Shown here piece after piece: positions 23,822 to 33,853 of a DNA stretch of 64,000 nucleotides; position 1 is the stretch's first letter, and each line of letters opens with the position of its first letter. The notes beneath the pieces are model-generated. The model saw only the letters and a list, made by a program, of their open reading frames with translations, was not told where the DNA came from and ran no database searches. The position numbers and the translations under genes are program-made. The stretch covers positions 11,922,001 to 11,986,000 of the forward strand of contig JAWHQI010000051.1 of assembly GCA_033032865.1 (NCBI GenBank), given 5' to 3'. This DNA is from Dactylorhiza incarnata (Eukaryota; Streptophyta; Magnoliopsida; Asparagales; Orchidaceae).

Positions 23822-25798
23822 TGTAACACCCTACTAGTAAGAAAAGTATAACAGCAGGTCCGGCCGGGACCCCACGCCATACAAACCACACTAGCTAGGC
23901 GTTAAAAGGTGATAAACAGAAAGTAACAACTACACGAGAGTACAAAATGTAAGCGGAAGCATTAATTAAACCATTTCATTTAGAACTGTCCACTATCATA
24001 GGAATGAAACTAGAATAAAGAGTTACGGCCTTAAGGCCTTACATTTACCAAATGCACAAAGCTCCATAAAGCATACATCGGCACGCAGGCCGGCAATACA
24101 TGAAAAATAGGAAAAAGGCTGGCCTTCGAGGGCCAACGCAGCAAAAGGGCCATCGCCCGCTATTTCCCGCTAGGCTCACCTGCACCTGCATAAGAACATT
24201 CCACCAAGCGGTGGCAAACAAAGTAACGGTCAGCACAGCTGACCAAATTATAACGACCCCACCCCTTTCCTGGGGTGGCAGAGCTTCTACCCTGCAAGCA
24301 AGCCATACTAGCACAAGTACTAATATAAAGAAAGTGCAACTACACAAGGTGAGGTTTCAAGCACAATCAATCTTCTAGGTTGAGCATCAAGAGAAGGGAA
24401 CCTAGGTATGCACATGATGTTGGTTGGGTTCACCCGAAGGTTCCCCACAACCGCCTAAGCAATCGCATGAGGCTAACATAACATCCATTGCACAAAACAC
24501 TCCACCGTAAGGGCCATCGCCTTAGGTGGGGAATAGAGATTTTGGTCGGACTAGGTAAGACACCTTCCATGACCTCTCCCATGATCACACGGCTCTCATG
24601 AGGTAGGGACCTCATACCGATCTGCATGGAAACGGATTCGGTTTATCTTTGCCCGTGCTCTAATCGTCGCAATCTATCGCACGACGCGGGTACGGCTTCA
24701 CCTCGGCCCGTAAGGGTTTAGCACTTTCAAGTGCTACACTAAATATACGCTACGCACCTAACCCCCTTCACAAGGATCTAGGCTTCACGAATACTCAACA
24801 AGGGAGGTACATACGCTCCGCATCAATTTCGTGGTGAAGGTTTGCCTTCATCCAAATCTCAAAGCATGGGGCTTCGTTAGGATCTTCACAAGACGCCTAC
24901 ACTTAATTCCCGCAATACTAAAGATGATTTCACTGAGTCATTCTCCGGCACGCATTCTAGGCCTAACCTAAATGCAACGTCGCAAATCAAGCATCACCGA
25001 TTCGGGCTCGCGGCCACGAATAGGCTTCACACAAAATGCCTAAATCCGGATGACTCCCGGATTTTCTACATTTAATAATGCTGGGGACGGACACAATCTA
25101 CCCGGAGTTCCGAAGAACTTGAGGGAATCCTACACTTCACCCATTTGGTGAAAGAGATACCTCATGCAAGCATAGAAAGAGGAATGAAAGGAAAAATACA
25201 AGTCCAAAGTTCGGGAGGAAGAATCGTTACCCTAGACGCATTCTTTTTCGCCATGGATCCGAGATTCTACACGGAGAGAAACGACCGCACCGGGCTGCAC
25301 TCTCCAAATCTGGAAATGACTCGCGAAACGGAGCTCCGGAGCTCCGTCAATGGTGGGATCTTCCTTCTTCTTCCTTGGCTCCTTCTTCTTTCTCTAGGGT
25401 TGGAGAGAGAAAGGCTATGGAATTATGAGGGTTTAATCCCTCTCCAAAGCCCTAAGACCCCCCAGCAACAAAACCCAGCCGTTGGATCAATTTCCAAGAA
25501 ATTTGATCGGTCGGATCGGCTTCTCCGCTCAAAATTGCGGAGCAGAATAAACAGGGCGCACGATCACAGGCGCACGATCACTGGTTGTGCGCTAAGAGGA
25601 GAAATGGTCGTGCGCTAAGAGGAGACAGAACTCCGATTTCTTGCGAATATGCGCACGATTGCTGGCGCACGATCACTGGTCGTGCGCGAAGAGGCCACTG
25701 ATCGTGCGCTAAGAGCAGACAGGGAAAATTTAGCCTGCTTCAAGCGTAGCACTACCACTCCGCCTACTTCGCTGAACTATTATTTTTGGGGTGTTACA
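23822..25798 (-). repeat. 5' LTR of the Tekay-like element
   Basis: 1,977 bp, TGTAACACC...GGTGTTACA, nearly identical to 16883-18858 apart from about 50 changes and one single-base indel (CCCCC versus CCCCCC near 25451). It includes the GTCGTGCGC cluster at 25556-25715. Confidence 0.96.
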
Positions 25799-26142
25799 GC
25801 TTCGGCCTTGGCAGCTCAGGAAGCCGTTTGGATCAGGAGGTTGGTGGAGGACGTTCATGAGGAGGTTTGAGGTCCCACTATGCTAGCGGGGACAATGAGA
25901 GTTCTCTCAAGCTGGTTAATAATCCAGTCTGTCATGCGAGGACCAAGCATATAGAGATTGAGCACCATTTCATTCGTGAAAAGGTGTTGGGAGGATCTCT
26001 TATGGTCGAGCATGTTCGGAGTGCAGACAATGTCGCAGACATCTTCACAAAGCCTCTGGCGAAGGGACCGTTTACACGGTTGCGGAGTTTGCTCGGGCTA
26101 GTCTCCACTTCCCACTTCAAGGGGGAGTGTGGAAATTTTGAA
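25799..26142 (+). pseudogene. Copia copy B RNase H, 3' half
   Basis: Resumes after the Tekay insertion at SALAAQEAVW, has a TGA near 25868 (where copy C has L), and continues GDNESSLKLVNNPVCHARTK, HIEIEHHFIREKV, ADIFTKPLAKGPF. These are the C-terminal RNase H residues of copia pol. Joined across the insertion it matches copy C (59184-59870) closely. Confidence 0.9.
26119..26127 (+). promoter_or_regulatory. Polypurine tract of copia copy B
   Basis: AAGGGGGAG directly before the 3' LTR. Confidence 0.9.
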
Positions 26143-27250
26143 GTGAAGTAGAGACTATGCGGTCTGTTTTTGGAGACCGCCGAGACCGAGCGATTTGTGT
26201 TTATTCTGTCGGTCTGGCTCTGCCAATTTGCTCTGGCGGACTGCTGGTTCTGCCATTCTGTTCCTTGTAGCTGCGGTCTGTTTCCGAGTTGATCTGCTGG
26301 TTGGTTTGTCTTCCTTGTTGGTAGACCGGGCGGGTTGTTCTTATATGACCGTCTATCTGGGCGGTCTGTCTTGGCGATCTGGCGACTTGTCTGAAGTCGG
26401 CCATATGGTTCCTGGTTGCTCCTGGTGGTCTAAGGGTGGAGTACCTTTTGTGACCGCGCGGCTTGTGTGCGGTCTCGTGTTCGCGCGGCCTGTGCACGAC
26501 CTGTCTGCTGATCTGTGTCTTGGTCGGAAGATCGTCCAAGTAGTGTGGTCGCGCGGTCTGACTTATGAGACCGCTTGCGATATGACGGGTGGTGATTGTA
26601 TCTCTCCTGTGCGGTGACGACATCCGTCTACCCGCCTATAAATAGAGGTGCAGGGCCCGTTATTCCTAACGAGAACTGTAAGAAGCGAGTTGACTGTTTG
26701 TTGTGTTCGCAGGTTTGCGGTCAGCAGGTTGCGGTCTCCTTCCTTGGTGATTCCCAGCGGCTTGAATAAATAGTTCGGCAGCGGTCAGTCTGCGAACTGG
26801 TTTATGTTCGTTCTTGTGCTGTTCGCAGCGAGCTCACTGATCAGGCGACCTTCAGCGGTTAGGCGATCTGAGTTGCGGTCTGGCGACAGCTTCAGTTCTT
26901 TGTTCCAATAAAGCTCCAGTTCGTGCGGTCTGAGGTGGCGGTCTTGCAGTGCAGGCGGCTTGTCTGTTTTCTGTTCACGCGGTCTCAGGAAAATCCGGGC
27001 GACTTCTGGAGTCGAGCAGTCTGTGCGGTCTCAGCTTGTCTAGCCGCCAGATTTGTTTTGGTGTTTTTGTTCTTCTCGTCTCCGTGATTCTGATGAATCA
27101 TGTCTCGCCATGTATACCTCGCATTGTAAATGAAGTTTGTGTTTCAATAAAGGTTCTTGTGTTGCTGTGTAGCATTGTGGTTGTTTGGCTTTAACTCAGT
27201 TGATGCAACTCCTGCTTACTCCTAAACGATTCAAATCAAAAATTTTAACA
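26128..27250 (+). repeat. 3' LTR of copia copy B
   Basis: 1,123 bp, TGTGGAAATTTTG...AAAATTTTAACA. TATA box at 26637-26644. It lacks about 54 bp relative to the 5' LTR. The start TGTGG differs from TGTTG in the 5' LTR. Confidence 0.94.
26637..26644 (+). promoter_or_regulatory. TATA box of copia copy B 3' LTR
   Basis: TATAAATA in CGCCTATAAATAGAGG, same place as in the 5' LTR. Confidence 0.7.
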
Positions 27251-28863
27251 GGGTGTTCCCGGGTATCTTAATCTATGTTATCAAGCATTTTAAGTCCATT
27301 CGTTGGGACTTTAGGTGAAGTTATGCCTTATTCGTCATATTGTTGCGAGAAGTTTGTTGGGAGTCAATTTTGGACTCACCGAGTGTTTTCTAATGAACTG
27401 TTGAGAATTACTCTGGTATTTGGCCTTCGTGTTAAGCTTATCTTTTTCGTGTTCCGACATGAAGTCTTGCATTGTGTCGGCTTGCTAAAATCTTCATCCT
27501 GTTAATAAGTTGAATGTTGATCTAATGATTAATTGTTGAATCGTGTGCTTCTTGATTCTCTCGTCATGAGTTGTGGTTAAAACCATCTGAAATCATGTTT
27601 TACTGGTTAGCACTCTTTTGTTTGGCCTGTTGGATTTGAAAAGCGATGTTTGCTCTGTTGAATATTGGGAGCCAGGTATGCTCTATTGGGGTCTGTTGGT
27701 TGTGTGAGCTAAGAGTCCCCACCACAGTGCCTCTGATGGGCTGCTGGTTTGTGTGGACCGGAGTCACCGACACAACACCACTGGTTTGGTTTATTTTGGG
27801 CTAAGGTTGGCAGTGGATGAAGGACCACCACCTCAGTGCCCGTTTGTGGATCAAACACCCGAGGCCTTGTGTATTGCCCGACATTAAATGATGCTCTTTT
27901 CTCAAGCTGATCAGTCTCAAGTGCTTAAACATATATGCTTATATATGTATTATATTATGTATGACCATCACCTCTGAGCCGCAGGGTCGGACATTTGGTT
28001 GGCTTGATTAGATTGGCCATTTCTTTAGTGCAGGCATTTCTCTTACCGGGTGCATTCGTTTGAGCTAGCTTGGGTTGTTGTAAGCTAATAAATGCTTATC
28101 TTTTTAGTCCTCTTTTCTGCTATCTATTATTTTGATTGTTGTTAACCCTGGTGTAGAATCTTGGTTTTTATTGCTGCCACTTGCACTTTCTTACTGAGGC
28201 ATCCTTTTCTTTTGAATGTCTCAGGCTCGAAGCTGTAGCAGTTTGGGTGGTAGAGTTGGTGTCTTCGGAGCTGCAGTTAGTTGCAGTTGTTCATTCTCCC
28301 CTGACTGTTGTGAGGTAGTTGTTCATTTTCTTCAATTGTAGTTTTGGTTTTTCCAATGTGAGATTACTTGCTAGCTTTTCTGCTGTTACTTTCTAGTTAA
28401 TTATATACTTGCTCTCTGGGAGGTTTTATGTTAGGATGCATGAGTTATTTTATGTATAGAAATTGGCATTCTTGCATAGCATGATTTTAAGTAAATGTCA
28501 CCTATTTTGAAGATCATAGAAAATCCTTTCTTTACTTATACTAAATTTAGAGTTGTGCATATCATTGCTGAAATGTTTGATCTTCATGCTCATGTAGGAT
28601 ATTATGAACCTATTTCACTACTGTGTACATATAGTTTTCTATTCATGGACTAGTTGATCCACTAGACCGAGGGGCATGGTCCTAAGCTAAAAATTTAAAT
28701 TTTCTATTTAACTCAATCATATTCATGTTTTATAAATTATTCGTAAGGAGTGTTAGCCCGAGCGTCGGTGGTTATCCCCTGCTGGACGTGGCATCATAAC
28801 GCGTATTTTACCCTTGCTCTGATATTATTTATTAAATTCATGGGGAAAATGCGGGTTGTGACA
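27251..28863 (+). repeat. Element E 5' LTR, 3' part
   Basis: 1,613 bp continuing the LTR interrupted at 11865 and ending GGGTTGTGACA just before the primer site. It matches 35650-36166 and 43383-44419 of the 3' LTR. In this LTR the target of the gag-only element is still empty (GGAGTCACCGACACAAC near 27770). Confidence 0.88.
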
Positions 28864-28864
28864 G

Positions 28865-28876
28865 TTGGTATCAGAG
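28865..28876 (+). promoter_or_regulatory. Primer binding site of element E, tRNA-Met
   Basis: TTGGTATCAGAG right after the LTR end; matches the tRNA-iMet complement. Confidence 0.85.
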
Positions 28877-29552
28877 GAAGGTTAGCCGGGTTATTGGGAT
28901 AGTCTGGTTGGAACGGTTAACTACCTGGTGAGAATCATTATTCATCGCATACACACACCAAAGAGTCATCCATATGTCTTGGCTGAAGCATGGACACTAC
29001 ACTCATAGCATGATAAGAAGTATACGGGACATATTATGTAGTATGAGATGCATAATATGTGTTTGTATATGGATCCTCATAGGTGACAACATGCGACAGT
29101 TACGTAGTATGGGATGCATAACGCCGGTCCCATGGATGTCCATTAGCTCGATTTATTTTGTTACATGCGGTAATATGTAGTATGAGATGCATAAGATCGC
29201 ATGTGTATGCCGCCCATAGCATGCATTAAGGCCGTTTTAGACTGCATAGCCCTGCATGCACATCATAACATAGCATTAGCACATGTGCCAGAATAAAGAT
29301 ATACATGATGATGCTCGTACACACATGATTTGAAATAAAATGTTGGCATACATGCATTCATATTATGAGCACAAGAGTTAATAGGGTGATGATATATCAT
29401 ATTAGGTTAAGCATAACATCATTTCATGAACTCCCAGAGCAAGGTAACAGAAAGAGCAAGTATCTACACTTTTTCGATTTGTATCGAGTTAGGAAATTCT
29501 AGTTTGCCAGCTGTTGTGTTTAAGCTAGGTGTAGTGATGCGTTTGTTCGTAA

Positions 29553-30055
29553 TTGCAGTCGATGAATCCAAAGAGTTGTGCATCAGAGTCGGCTCTACGG
29601 TTAGGGGACAAATCCTCGGGTGCATGTAATGAGGCGATGATTGAGGAGTTGCGTCAGGGTATCGAGGCATTGTCGAGGCAAATGGTCATAATACAAGCGC
29701 AGATTCAGATGTTGATGGCGACTACTTTTGGGCAGCAGACTAGGTGCAGAACCCTATTGTGAGTAAGGATGCAGTGTTGAGGAAGGGGAAGAGGAATGTT
29801 GTCAATAGTGGCAGCCCTGCTCCAAGTAAGACGGGCAAGAAGGAGTTGGATCTTCAAGGTGCTCCAAAGAATATCAGTTATTGCACTTTTTCCAGAATGA
29901 TGGGGCACGATCTTACCCAGTGTTGGAAGAAGGATAATAAATGTAAGTATTGTGGGCAAAGAGGGCATGATGCCACTCAATGCCGGTTGAAGGATAGGAT
30001 GTGCTATCAGTGTGTACAGAAAGGGCATGTGAAATTCCGGTCTTCGCAGTTCTAG
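29553..30055 (+). pseudogene. Element E gag remnant with zinc knuckles
   Basis: An N-terminal fragment (MNPKSCASES..., EELRQGIEALSRQM, starting near 29559) runs to a stop at about 29760. A second frame (29744-30055) holds a basic linker and a zinc-finger array: one degenerate (CTFSRMMGHDLTQC, second Cys replaced by Ser), one perfect (CKYCGQRGHDATQC) and one losing its last Cys (CYQCVQKGHVKFRS). The whole capsid core is missing between the two pieces, so this cannot assemble particles. Confidence 0.8.
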
Positions 30056-30439
30056 TTGGCCGGCCAACAGCTTGCTCTTACGGCTCTGGCACCACCACCG
30101 CCTCAATAACAGCAGTTGGATCGAGGAGAGGCCATGTTAAATGCAGTAGCGAAGGAGGAAGCACAGTTTTACTCCCAGACATTTTCATGTTAGTTTTTGG
30201 CCTAGTTTATTTGTTGGCTTGCGGTCATGGATTTAGATTTTTGTTATCTCGATTATATGCGAGTTAGGGTAGAGGATGTTGAGCGTGCGTTCTTTTCGAT
30301 TCGAGTTTTACTCGAAGTTTTGGGCTATAGAGCTTCGCAGGCGGTCATCGTTAGGTTGCTGATCATTTAGCAGATCCCCTTAGTGTTAAGTTCCCCTCTA
30401 GTGACTCCGTGATGTTGGGTCAGGGTGTTTAGACTTGTC

Positions 30440-31290
30440 CGATCTTCTTAGGTGATTTCTTAGCTTTTGCTAATCTAAAGGTGCTAGACCTGGAGGTTTT
30501 TGATTTGATTTTGGGAATGGACTGGTTGTCCAGATATGATGTTGTTATCCAATGCATGGTAAAGCATTTGGACTTTAAGCTGGACATCGGTCAACCCTTC
30601 AGTGTGTTTGGCTTTCTGCGCTAGGTTTTCCCTGATTATTTCTGCGGTGTGTGCTCAGAACTGTTAGTTTTTGGTTGGTTTGCTTACCTTGTTTCTATGC
30701 TAGAAACCGTTAGCCGTTTGCCGTGTATCGAGGATTTTCCAGTGACGCGAGAGTTCTCTGATGTTTTTCTAGTTAATCTCCCTTGTTTTCTGCCTATGAG
30801 AGTTGTGGAGTTTTCTTTTAACCTTGAGTAGGGTACTCGTCCTATTGGTAAGGCATCACACTCTTTGGCCCCGCGTGAGCTGGTAGAGTTGTGCACTCAG
30901 TTAGATGAGCGGTTGCAGTGTGGCTTGATCTTGCCTAGTACTTAGCCCTGGAGTGCTCCCATCTTGTTCTTGAAGAAGAAAGATGGTTCGATGAGATTGT
31001 GTATCGATTTTCGAAAGCTGAACAAGGTGACCATCAAGAACAGGTATCCGTTGCCTCAGATTGATGATTTGTTGCGTGGTAGTTTGGTGTTTTCAAAGAT
31101 TGATCTTCGTCCAAGCTACCTTTAGTTGAGGTTCCACGAGTCAGATGTTCTGCGCTCTGCTTTCTCTTCTCGGCTTGGACAATTCGAGTTCTTGGTAATG
31201 TCCTTTTCCCTTTTTGGTGATTCCCCCGCTTAGGTTAATTGGCAGGTGTTGGATTTAGGATCCTTTGCCGTGAACCTTGATCATGGACCG
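30440..31290 (+). pseudogene. Element E protease end and partial reverse transcriptase
   Basis: LDLEVFDLILGMDWLSRYDVV (near 30490-30545) is the C-terminal retropepsin motif. After several stops RT begins near 30955 ([20 protein letters not shown], then [28 protein letters not shown]). It decays with stops after RPSYL and SPA and loses similarity near 31290, before the catalytic DD box. From 31036 on the sequence is repeated at 32892 by the tandem duplication. Confidence 0.85.
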
Positions 31291-31456
31291 GGTGATCTAT
31301 TTTGAGTGCTGAGAAGAAATCTTATTCGCATCTGTTTTCCTAACCCTCTTCGGTTAGCATTTCTATCCCGTGAGTGTTAGCTTATCTCTCCCTTTTACCT
31401 TTTGATTCGTTTGTGTTCAAAGTTTTGGGATGAAACTTCCTTGTTGGTGGGGTAAC

Positions 31457-31889
31457 TGTAACGCCCCTGAATTTCCAGGAATTATTTTAATCCTTCTTTG
31501 ACGTCATTTTTGATGTAAGGGCGTTATGTTTGTGCAAAGTTAGCAGTGCGCAGTCGTTTGCGCATTTTTGCGTTCGTTCGGTCAAGTCGACCAAATTTTG
31601 GGAATGTGCCGGAATTGGAAAATTTTATGTTAGAAAATTAAATTATTTAATTTTAGAGAGGCTCGTCGAAGTTTCATTACGATCCGAGCATTATTAGAGC
31701 CCCGGTGATTTTCCGAAGATTTGTTTAATTATCATCGCCGCAAGCTTCAAAATTTATATCTTGAGTTTGGCTCGTCGGATATTGATTCCGACATCTCCTT
31801 TGGATTCGTAGCGCCGACGTTTGTCCTTGGTTCGATTTTCGTTGGAATCGGCGACCGTTGGTTCGGGCATTCTTTTCTTATTATTTTTA

Positions 31890-31923
<34 letters not shown>

Positions 31924-32891
31924 GGATTCTTTGTTGTCATCCACTTCCTCAATCTCTCTAATTATAAATATATATATATTAATATCTTCCTCCATCTCTT
32001 TATAAATATATACAAATATATATTATATACTATTCTCCTTCTTCATCTTCTTCTTCCTCCCTGGTTTACTGAGCCAGTGCTTTCAAGAGAGAGAAATAGG
32101 GTTTTCTTCTTTCTGTTGGTCGTCGAGGGAGCTCGAGAGCTCGAAATCTTCGCTGGAGCATAGATTTGGAAAGCTCTCGCCATGCTCGTCGTGTGTGTGG
32201 TAAATTTTGTCCGTTTCGTCGATTTTTGGCGCTAGGGTTAGTGACACTAACCCTTTTTTTTGTCCGATCTTCGTAGATCCTTCGTGCTTAGGCCGTGTTT
32301 GAGCCGATCCTTGATGTGGAGGGTTCTAGAGGACGTGTTTCAGTGATTCGAGTAAAGGCAAGTGATGGTTTGCTCTTCCCCCCTGGCTTGCATGTTTCTT
32401 CAGAACTCTTTTAATCTTCTTTATATATATATATATATTGGTAATTAGTGTTGTTGAATGTTTGCTTTACCTTAATTTTTATTAATTAAGGGTGTTCTGG
32501 TAGTCCAGGTTTGGGTTTTGAATGGAGAAGGTTAGGTTAGCTTAGTTAATATTTTTAGAAATTTCTGTCCAAGTAAGAATCGACGGGTCATCATGTCGAT
32601 CGGCGGGACCATCCCGTCAATCCCTGGTCTTAGCCGCTTTGTGGTTTTTGTTTGTTTTCTCTAAGGCAAAACCGACGGGACATCCCGTAGATCGACGGGA
32701 ACTCCCGTCGATCGGCGGGACTATCCCGTCGTTCTTTGACCTTAGCCGGATAGCCTATTTCTCTAAGTCAGAATCGACGGCTCTTCCCGTCGATCAACGG
32801 GACTGTCCACCACTCGACGGGACAGCCAGTCGATTTCTGCCTTTTATGCTTTTTGAAACTCTTTTTCATGGTTTTGTTTCTCTTCCCCTTT
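31457..32891 (+). repeat. Element E 3' LTR, first (truncated) copy
   Basis: Starts TGTAACGCCCC and breaks off at 32891 at the duplication junction. A (TTA)n tract lies at 31890-31922, then a TATAAATA-like box near 32001 followed by a CT-rich stretch (possible promoter and 5' end). The cluster of ATCGACGGGA/TCCCGTCGAT half-sites is at 32575-32840. Confidence 0.88.
32575..32840. repeat. ATCGACGGGA/TCCCGTCGAT inverted-repeat cluster, element E LTR
   Basis: Several pairs of the form CGACGGGA-n-TCCCGTCGAT, alternating with GTCTTAGCC/GACCTTAGCC spacers. Repeated at 34450-34710. Confidence 0.88.
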
Positions 32892-33312
32892 AAGAACAGG
32901 TATCCGTTGCCTCAGATTGATGATTTGTTGCGTGGTAGTTTGGTGTTATCAAAGATTGATCTTCGTCCAAGCTACCTTTAGTTGAGGTTCCACGAGTCAG
33001 ATGTTCTGCGCTCTGCTTTCTCTTCTCGGCTTGGACAATTCGAGTTCTTGGTAATGTCCTTTTCCCTTTTTGGTGATTCCCCCGCTTAGGTTAATTGGCA
33101 GGTGTTGGATTTAGGATCCTTTGCCGTGAACCTTGATCATGGACCGGGTGATCTATTTTGAGTGCTGAGAAGAAATCTTATTCGCATCTGTTTTCCTAAC
33201 CCTCTTCGGTTAGCGTTTCTATCCCGTGAGTGTTAGCTTATCTCTCCCTTTTACCTTTTGATTCGTTTGTGTTCAAAGTTTTGGGATGAAACTTCCTTGT
33301 TGGTGGGGTAAC

Positions 33313-33739
33313 TGTAACGCCCCTGAATTTCCAGGAATTATTTTAATCCTTCTTTGACGTCATTTTTGATGTAAGGGCGTTATGTTTGTGCGAAGTTAGC
33401 AGTGCGCCGTCATTTGCGCATTTTTGCGTTCGTTCGGTCAAGTCGACCAAATTTTGGGAATGTGCCGGAATTGGAAAATTTTATGTTAGAAAATTAAATT
33501 ATTTAATTTTAGAGAGGCTCGTCGAAGTTTCATTACGATCCGAGCATTATTAGAGCCCCGGTGATTTTCCGAAGATTTGTTTAATTATCATCGCCGCAAG
33601 CTTCAAAATTTATATCTTGAGTTTGGCTCGTCGGATATTGATTCCGAAATCTCCTTTGGATTCGTAGCGCCAACGTTTGTCCTTGGTTCGATTTTCGTTG
33701 GAATCGGCGACCGTTGGTTCGGGCATTCTTTTCTTATTA

Positions 33740-33776
<37 letters not shown>

Positions 33777-33815
33777 GGATTCTTTGTTGTCATCCACTTC
33801 CTCAATCTCTCTAAT

Positions 33816-33853
<38 letters not shown>

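Larger units (their letters stand above)
16883..25798 (-). mobile_element. Tekay/Del-like chromovirus (Ty3/gypsy), complete, minus strand
   Basis: 8,916 bp with two LTRs of 1,976 and 1,977 bp, primer site, gag, protease, RT-RNase H, integrase with chromodomain, and polypurine tract. The target duplication is GCTTC (16878-16882 and 25799-25803), splitting the RNase H gene of copia B between K-A and S-A-L. I counted about 50 differences between the LTRs by eye, mostly transitions (about 2.5%), so the insertion is recent. With a commonly used plant LTR rate that is on the order of one million years (inference). Two frameshifts break the pol frame; gag is intact. Confidence 0.96.
11866..27250 (+). 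mobile_element. Ty1/copia copy B, plus strand, complete but split by a gypsy element
   Basis: Complete element with 5' LTR 11866-13042, primer site, gag, protease, integrase, RT, RNase H, polypurine tract and 3' LTR 26128-27250. Without the 8.9-kb Tekay-like insertion it would be about 6.5 kb. The target duplication is GGGTA (11861-11865) versus GGGTG (27251-27255). The paralogous empty site in E's 3' LTR (35650-35654) reads GGGTG, so the left copy has mutated. Several stops and frameshifts make it non-autonomous now. I cannot assign it to a named copia lineage. Confidence 0.95.
28864..31456 (+). mobile_element. Element E interior (Ty3/gypsy, plus strand), heavily deleted
   Basis: Between its LTRs E keeps only about 2.6 kb: primer site, a leader with repeats of TAGTATGAGATGCATAA-like units (29037, 29106, 29178), a gag remnant, the end of protease, part of RT and a polypurine-like TTGGTGGGGTAAC at 31444-31456. 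Integrase, RNase H and the RT C-terminus are gone. The long LTRs and the ILGMDWLS protease motif suggest a Tekay/Del-like chromovirus, but this is tentative. Confidence 0.8.
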
